NCBI GenBank assembly: GCA_937930275.1
Contig: CALGLM010000366.1
Span: forward strand, 1 to 9,493
DNA length: 9,493 nt
DNA from: an uncultured Ignavibacteria bacterium
GTDB lineage: Bacteria > Bacteroidota > Ignavibacteria > Ignavibacteriales > Melioribacteraceae
Direction of reading: 5' to 3'
Every line of letters starts with the position of its first letter. The first letter of the stretch is position 1. Made by a program: the position numbers and the translations under genes. Under the pieces are notes generated by a model. It was given only the letters and a program-made list of their open reading frames with translations, did no database searches and was not told the origin of the DNA. Of the stretch, positions 6,671 through 9,493 are shown in pieces.

Positions 6671-8074
6671 TTGAATCAAAAGTTAGAAAAAGCTTTATTG
6701 TTATTTGTTGATTTTTTAGCAATCAATTTAACGTTATTGCTGTTTTTATCGTATAGGTCGCATAATTCAGTCTTGTTTTTGCTTACTAATTACGAGTTCC
6801 TGTTTTTATCGTTTTCGGTTTATATTTATTGGTTCGTTCTATTCTTTTTTATCGGGATGTACCAATCGTGGTTTGCCACTTCAAGATTAGACGAATTATC
6901 GAAGTTGTTTAAAGTAACGTTAATAGGAATATTTATTTTATTTTTCCTTATTTTGTACGATGATTTTGTTAATAATATTTCCTCTTCAAATAGATTTTTA
7001 ATTTTTATTTATTGGGGCTTTTTATTAACATTTACAGGTAGCGGCAGGTTATTTGTAAGAAGTTTTCAGCGTAGGTTATTAGTTAACGGCGTGGGTAGAA
7101 AAAACGCTTTATTTATTGGGTTTAATAAAAAAGCTCACGAAGTACATGAAGTTATTAAAAAACATCGCGCTTTAGGATTGGACATTGTAGGTTATTTAGC
7201 TGTTGATCCCGCAAATTTAGAAAAAGAATACGGCGGCGTAAAAGTAATAGGCACTATAGAAAAATTTACCGAATACGTGAAAGAGTACAATGTAAAAGAG
7301 GCAATTATTTGTTTAGATAAAAGAATGGAAGACGTAGTAATTGAGCTGCTTAATAAAAGCATGGAAACAAATGTTAATTTAAAGATTGTACCCGATTTGT
7401 ACGAAATTATTAGCGGTCAGGCACGCACTGCACAAATTTACGGTTTCCCGCTTATTAATATAATGCCTCAATTAATGCCTGAATGGGAAATGAAGATGAA
7501 GAGAGTTATTGATTATTCATTTGGTATATTAATATTTTTAATTACGTTACCTATAACTGCATTAACTGCCGTTGCAATTAAAATTGAAAGTAAAGGACCA
7601 ATTTTTTACAAACAAGAAAGGTCTGGTTTAAACGGGAAACCTTTTAAGGTTTATAAGTTTAGAAGTATGGTACAAGATGCCGAAAAAGGAACAGGACCGG
7701 TTTGGTCAGTAAAAGGTGATCCCAGGATTACAAAAGTCGGTAAATTTATTAGAAAAGTTAGAATTGACGAAATACCTCAAATAATAAATATTTTAAGGGG
7801 TGAAATGAGTTTAGTTGGACCAAGACCCGAAAGACCGTTTTTTGTCGAGCAATTATCTAAGGAAATTCCCTTATATAAGAGGCGTTTAGCAGTTAGACCC
7901 GGGTTAACCGGTTGGGCTCAGGTAAAGCATAAATATGATGAATCGATTGAAGATGTTAAGATGAAATTAAAATACGACCTGTTTTATATCGAAAACATGT
8001 CTTTACGTATGGATTTAAAAATAATTTTTAGAACTGTATTTGTTGTTATGTTCGGAAAAGGTCACTTTGAATAA
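6671..8074 (+). CDS. Polyprenyl-phosphate sugar-1-phosphate transferase (WbaP/CpsE-type initiating enzyme)
   Basis: Starts polysaccharide synthesis by moving a hexose-1-phosphate from a UDP-sugar to undecaprenyl phosphate at the inner membrane. The 467 residues show the full long form of the family: four N-terminal membrane segments (about 8-28, 43-62, 83-100, 108-124), a cytoplasmic Rossmann-like CoA-binding domain (about 143-260), a fifth hydrophobic segment (about 280-303) that in the family forms a membrane re-entrant helix, and the catalytic bacterial sugar transferase domain. The last contains KGPIFYKQERSG, KVYKFRSM (326-333), RIDEIPQIINILRGEMSLVG (364-383) with the conserved Asp-Glu pair 366-367, PRPE, and RPGLTGWAQV (409-418). 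The donor (glucose, galactose or another sugar) cannot be read from the sequence. The start is TTG, supported by AAGG seven bases upstream and by N-terminal topology. It follows lhgO by 18 bp. Confidence 0.93.
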   Translation: MNQKLEKALLLFVDFLAINLTLLLFLSYRSHNSVLFLLTNYEFLFLSFSVYIYWFVLFFFIGMYQSWFATSRLDELSKLFKVTLIGIFILFFLILYDDFVNNISSSNRFLIFIYWGFLLTFTGSGRLFVRSFQRRLLVNGVGRKNALFIGFNKKAHEVHEVIKKHRALGLDIVGYLAVDPANLEKEYGGVKVIGTIEKFTEYVKEYNVKEAIICLDKRMEDVVIELLNKSMETNVNLKIVPDLYEIISGQARTAQIYGFPLINIMPQLMPEWEMKMKRVIDYSFGILIFLITLPITALTAVAIKIESKGPIFYKQERSGLNGKPFKVYKFRSMVQDAEKGTGPVWSVKGDPRITKVGKFIRKVRIDEIPQIINILRGEMSLVGPRPERPFFVEQLSKEIPLYKRRLAVRPGLTGWAQVKHKYDESIEDVKMKLKYDLFYIENMSLRMDLKIIFRTVFVVMFGKGHFE

Positions 8075-8089
8075 TAAAAGGATTTGTAA

Positions 8090-8809
8090 ATGGATAAGTC
8101 GCTAATAATTATTCCAACTTATAACGAGATGGAAAATATTAAAACCCTGCTTCATGATTTGCTGGAATTATATCCCAATGCAAATATACTTATTGTTGAC
8201 GATAGCTCGCCAGACGGTACTGCAAAATATGTCGAGCAAAAAGGAACGCAGGATAAAAGGATTCATCTTTTAAAAAGAGAGAAAAAGTTAGGCTTAGGTA
8301 CTGCTTATGTGGCAGGTTTTAAATATATGCTTGAAAACGGTTATGATAATGCAATTCAAATGGATGCCGATTACTCCCATGATCCAAAAGATATCGGCAG
8401 ATTTATGAAAAGACTTGATGATGCAGATTTGGTTATAGGAAGCAGATATATTACCGGAGTTAATGTTGTAAATTGGCCAATGAGTAGGTTGCTTTTAAGC
8501 TATTTTGCAAATATGTATTCAAGAATTGTAACCGGTTTGCCAGTTAAAGACGGTACAGGCGGTTTTAAAGTGTTTAAAAGAAAAGTTTTAGAATCAATTG
8601 ATTTGGATAGAATAAAATCTAACGGTTACTCTTTTCAAATTGAAATGAATTTTAAAGCTTGGAAAAAAGGATTTAAGATTGTTGAAGAACCGATTGTTTT
8701 TACTGATAGAGTTCAAGGTAAATCTAAAATGAATAAAAAAATTGTTTACGAAGCTGTTTTTATGGTTTGGAAATTACGCTTTTTTAGTATGTTTGGAATT
8801 TTACGGTAA
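8090..8809 (+). CDS. Polyprenol-phosphate mannose synthase-like (DPM1 family) GT2 glycosyltransferase
   Basis: Members of this group transfer mannose or glucose from a nucleotide sugar to a polyprenyl phosphate, giving a lipid-linked monosaccharide used as donor on the far side of the membrane. The 239-residue protein is the compact DPM1 form without membrane segments: IIIPTYNEMENI (6-17), VDDSSPDGTA (36-45), KLGLGTAYVAGF (66-77), the metal-binding MDADYSHDP (91-99, DAD 92-94), GSRY (117-120), DGTGGFKVF (154-162), and FTDRVQGKSKM (204-213), which is the diagnostic C-terminal motif of DPM1-type enzymes. AAAAGGA at 8076-8082 lies seven bases before ATG 8090, the clearest ribosome binding site in the operon. 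Inside a polysaccharide operon it may supply a side-branch donor (inference), but DPM1-like genes also occur in general lipid or protein glycosylation. Confidence 0.9.
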   Translation: MDKSLIIIPTYNEMENIKTLLHDLLELYPNANILIVDDSSPDGTAKYVEQKGTQDKRIHLLKREKKLGLGTAYVAGFKYMLENGYDNAIQMDADYSHDPKDIGRFMKRLDDADLVIGSRYITGVNVVNWPMSRLLLSYFANMYSRIVTGLPVKDGTGGFKVFKRKVLESIDLDRIKSNGYSFQIEMNFKAWKKGFKIVEEPIVFTDRVQGKSKMNKKIVYEAVFMVWKLRFFSMFGILR

Positions 8810-8813
8810 TTAG

Positions 8814-9448
8814 ATGATTGATGTTTCCGTAATTACGGTTAATTACAATGTTAAAGAATTTGTACTAAATTTAGTAATTTCGCTAAAAAAAGCATTAAGC
8901 GAATTTACTTATGAAATTATTGTTGTAGATAATGCATCTCAAGACGGGAGCGTTGAATACCTAAAAGAGAAATTTAATGATGTTACCGTAATTGCAAATA
9001 GCAGAAATGTGGGATTTGGTAAAGCTAATAATCAGGCTTTGGAAATATCGAAAGGTAAATATATTTTATTAATTAATCCGGATGCAATTGTACGAGAAGA
9101 TACATTTACTAAAATGATATCATTTTTTGAGCGCACAAAAGAAGCCGGATTAGCCGGTTGCAAAGTGTTAAATCCAAACGGAACATTGCAACTTGCATGC
9201 AGAAGAGGGTTCCCTGGTCCATGGACTTCTTTTACCAAGGTATCGGGGCTAAGCACAATATTCCCTAAAAGTAAACTTTTTGCTAAATATAATTTGACAT
9301 ATTTAGATGAGAATAAAACTTACGAAGTTGATGCAATAAGCGGTTCGTTTATGATGTTAAAAAGGGAGGTGTATGAAAAGGTCGGCGGGTTTGACCCAGA
9401 TTTTTTTATGTACGGTGAAGACCTTGATTTGTGTTACAGAATTCAAAA
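8814..9448 (+). CDS. Rhamnosyltransferase-like GT2 glycosyltransferase (3' truncated by contig end)
   Basis: About 211 genuine residues of a GT-A/GT2 enzyme of the WbbL/rhamnosyltransferase type: DVSVITVNYNVKEFV (3-17), IIVVDNASQDGSVEYL (35-50), NSRNVGFGKANNQA (62-75), LLINPDAIV (85-93) with the N-x-D form of the metal-binding motif, ISGSFMMLKREVYEKVGGFD (175-194), and FFMYGEDLDLCYRI (197-210) with the ED pair of the catalytic loop. Such proteins are usually about 280-350 residues, so roughly 80-130 C-terminal residues are missing. From about codon 212 the frame runs into adapter, and the apparent stop at 9468-9470 is adapter sequence; the true end is outside the window. It starts four bases after the previous stop. 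Rhamnose transfer is typical for the group but not proven here. Confidence 0.9.
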
Positions 9449-9493
9449 AGATCGGAAGAGCGTCGTGTAGGGAAAGAGTGTAGATCTCGGTGG
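9449..9493 (-). other. Illumina TruSeq read-1 adapter, reverse complement (artefact)
   Basis: The last 45 bases start AGATCGGAAGAGCGTCGTGT and are the exact reverse complement of bases 1-45. This is read-through adapter left in the assembly. It adds a false C-terminus (end of K212, then DRKSVV) and a false TAG stop to the last gene. The end of the genomic insert is at about 9448. Confidence 0.98.

Noticed and set aside
9032..9256. Minus-strand 74-aa open frame inside the last glycosyltransferase
   Set aside because: It overlaps conserved GT2 motifs on the + strand and has no recognisable domain or start signal.
1..9493. Insertion sequence, linear plasmid or phage end indicated by terminal inverted repeats
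   Set aside because: The repeats are Illumina adapter; there is no transposase, integrase, replication gene or attachment site in the window.

Overview
This is a 9.5-kb, very AT-rich contig (sampled by eye: about 35% GC in the first gene, about 25-30% in the rest). Both ends carry the same 45-nt Illumina TruSeq read-1 adapter, in opposite orientations (1-45 and 9449-9493). The natural DNA is therefore only 46-9448, and the genes at both ends are cut by the assembly, not by biology. The A/T-rich codon use, the occasional AAGG-type ribosome binding sites and the gene families suggest a Bacteroidota/Ignavibacteria-like (FCB group) bacterium, probably from a metagenome. That assignment is tentative, because no rRNA or marker gene is present.

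Layout, all genes on the + strand: (1) 46-1490 is the 3' part of a MaeB-type malic enzyme with its fused phosphotransacetylase-like domain, closed by a clear intrinsic terminator at 1507-1555. (2) 1491-2047 is a 557-bp AT-rich gap with a strong 12-bp hairpin at 1679-1705. I see no convincing gene in it, but it must hold the promoter of the following operon. (3) 2048-9448 is a tightly packed polysaccharide (exopolysaccharide/capsule/O-antigen) operon of seven genes with spacings from a 4-bp overlap to 18 bp. In order these are wecB (UDP-GlcNAc 2-epimerase), a GT-B glycosyltransferase, a membrane GT2 glycosyltransferase, an LhgO-type FAD oxidoreductase, a polyprenyl-phosphate sugar-1-phosphate transferase (WbaP/CpsE type, TTG start), a dolichol-phosphate-mannose-synthase-like GT2, and a rhamnosyltransferase-like GT2 cut by the contig end.

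How they may work together (inference): WecB supplies UDP-ManNAc. The polyprenyl sugar-phosphate transferase loads the first sugar onto undecaprenyl phosphate at the inner membrane, and the GT-B and GT2 enzymes extend the chain. The DPM1-like enzyme would make a polyprenyl-phosphate-linked monosaccharide. No flippase, polymerase, export or chain-length gene lies in the window, so the locus continues past the right end. The one member not obviously a polysaccharide gene is the LhgO-like oxidase. I found no convincing new biological system. The most useful observations are the adapter artefacts, the placement of lhgO and the unexplained hairpin upstream of the operon.
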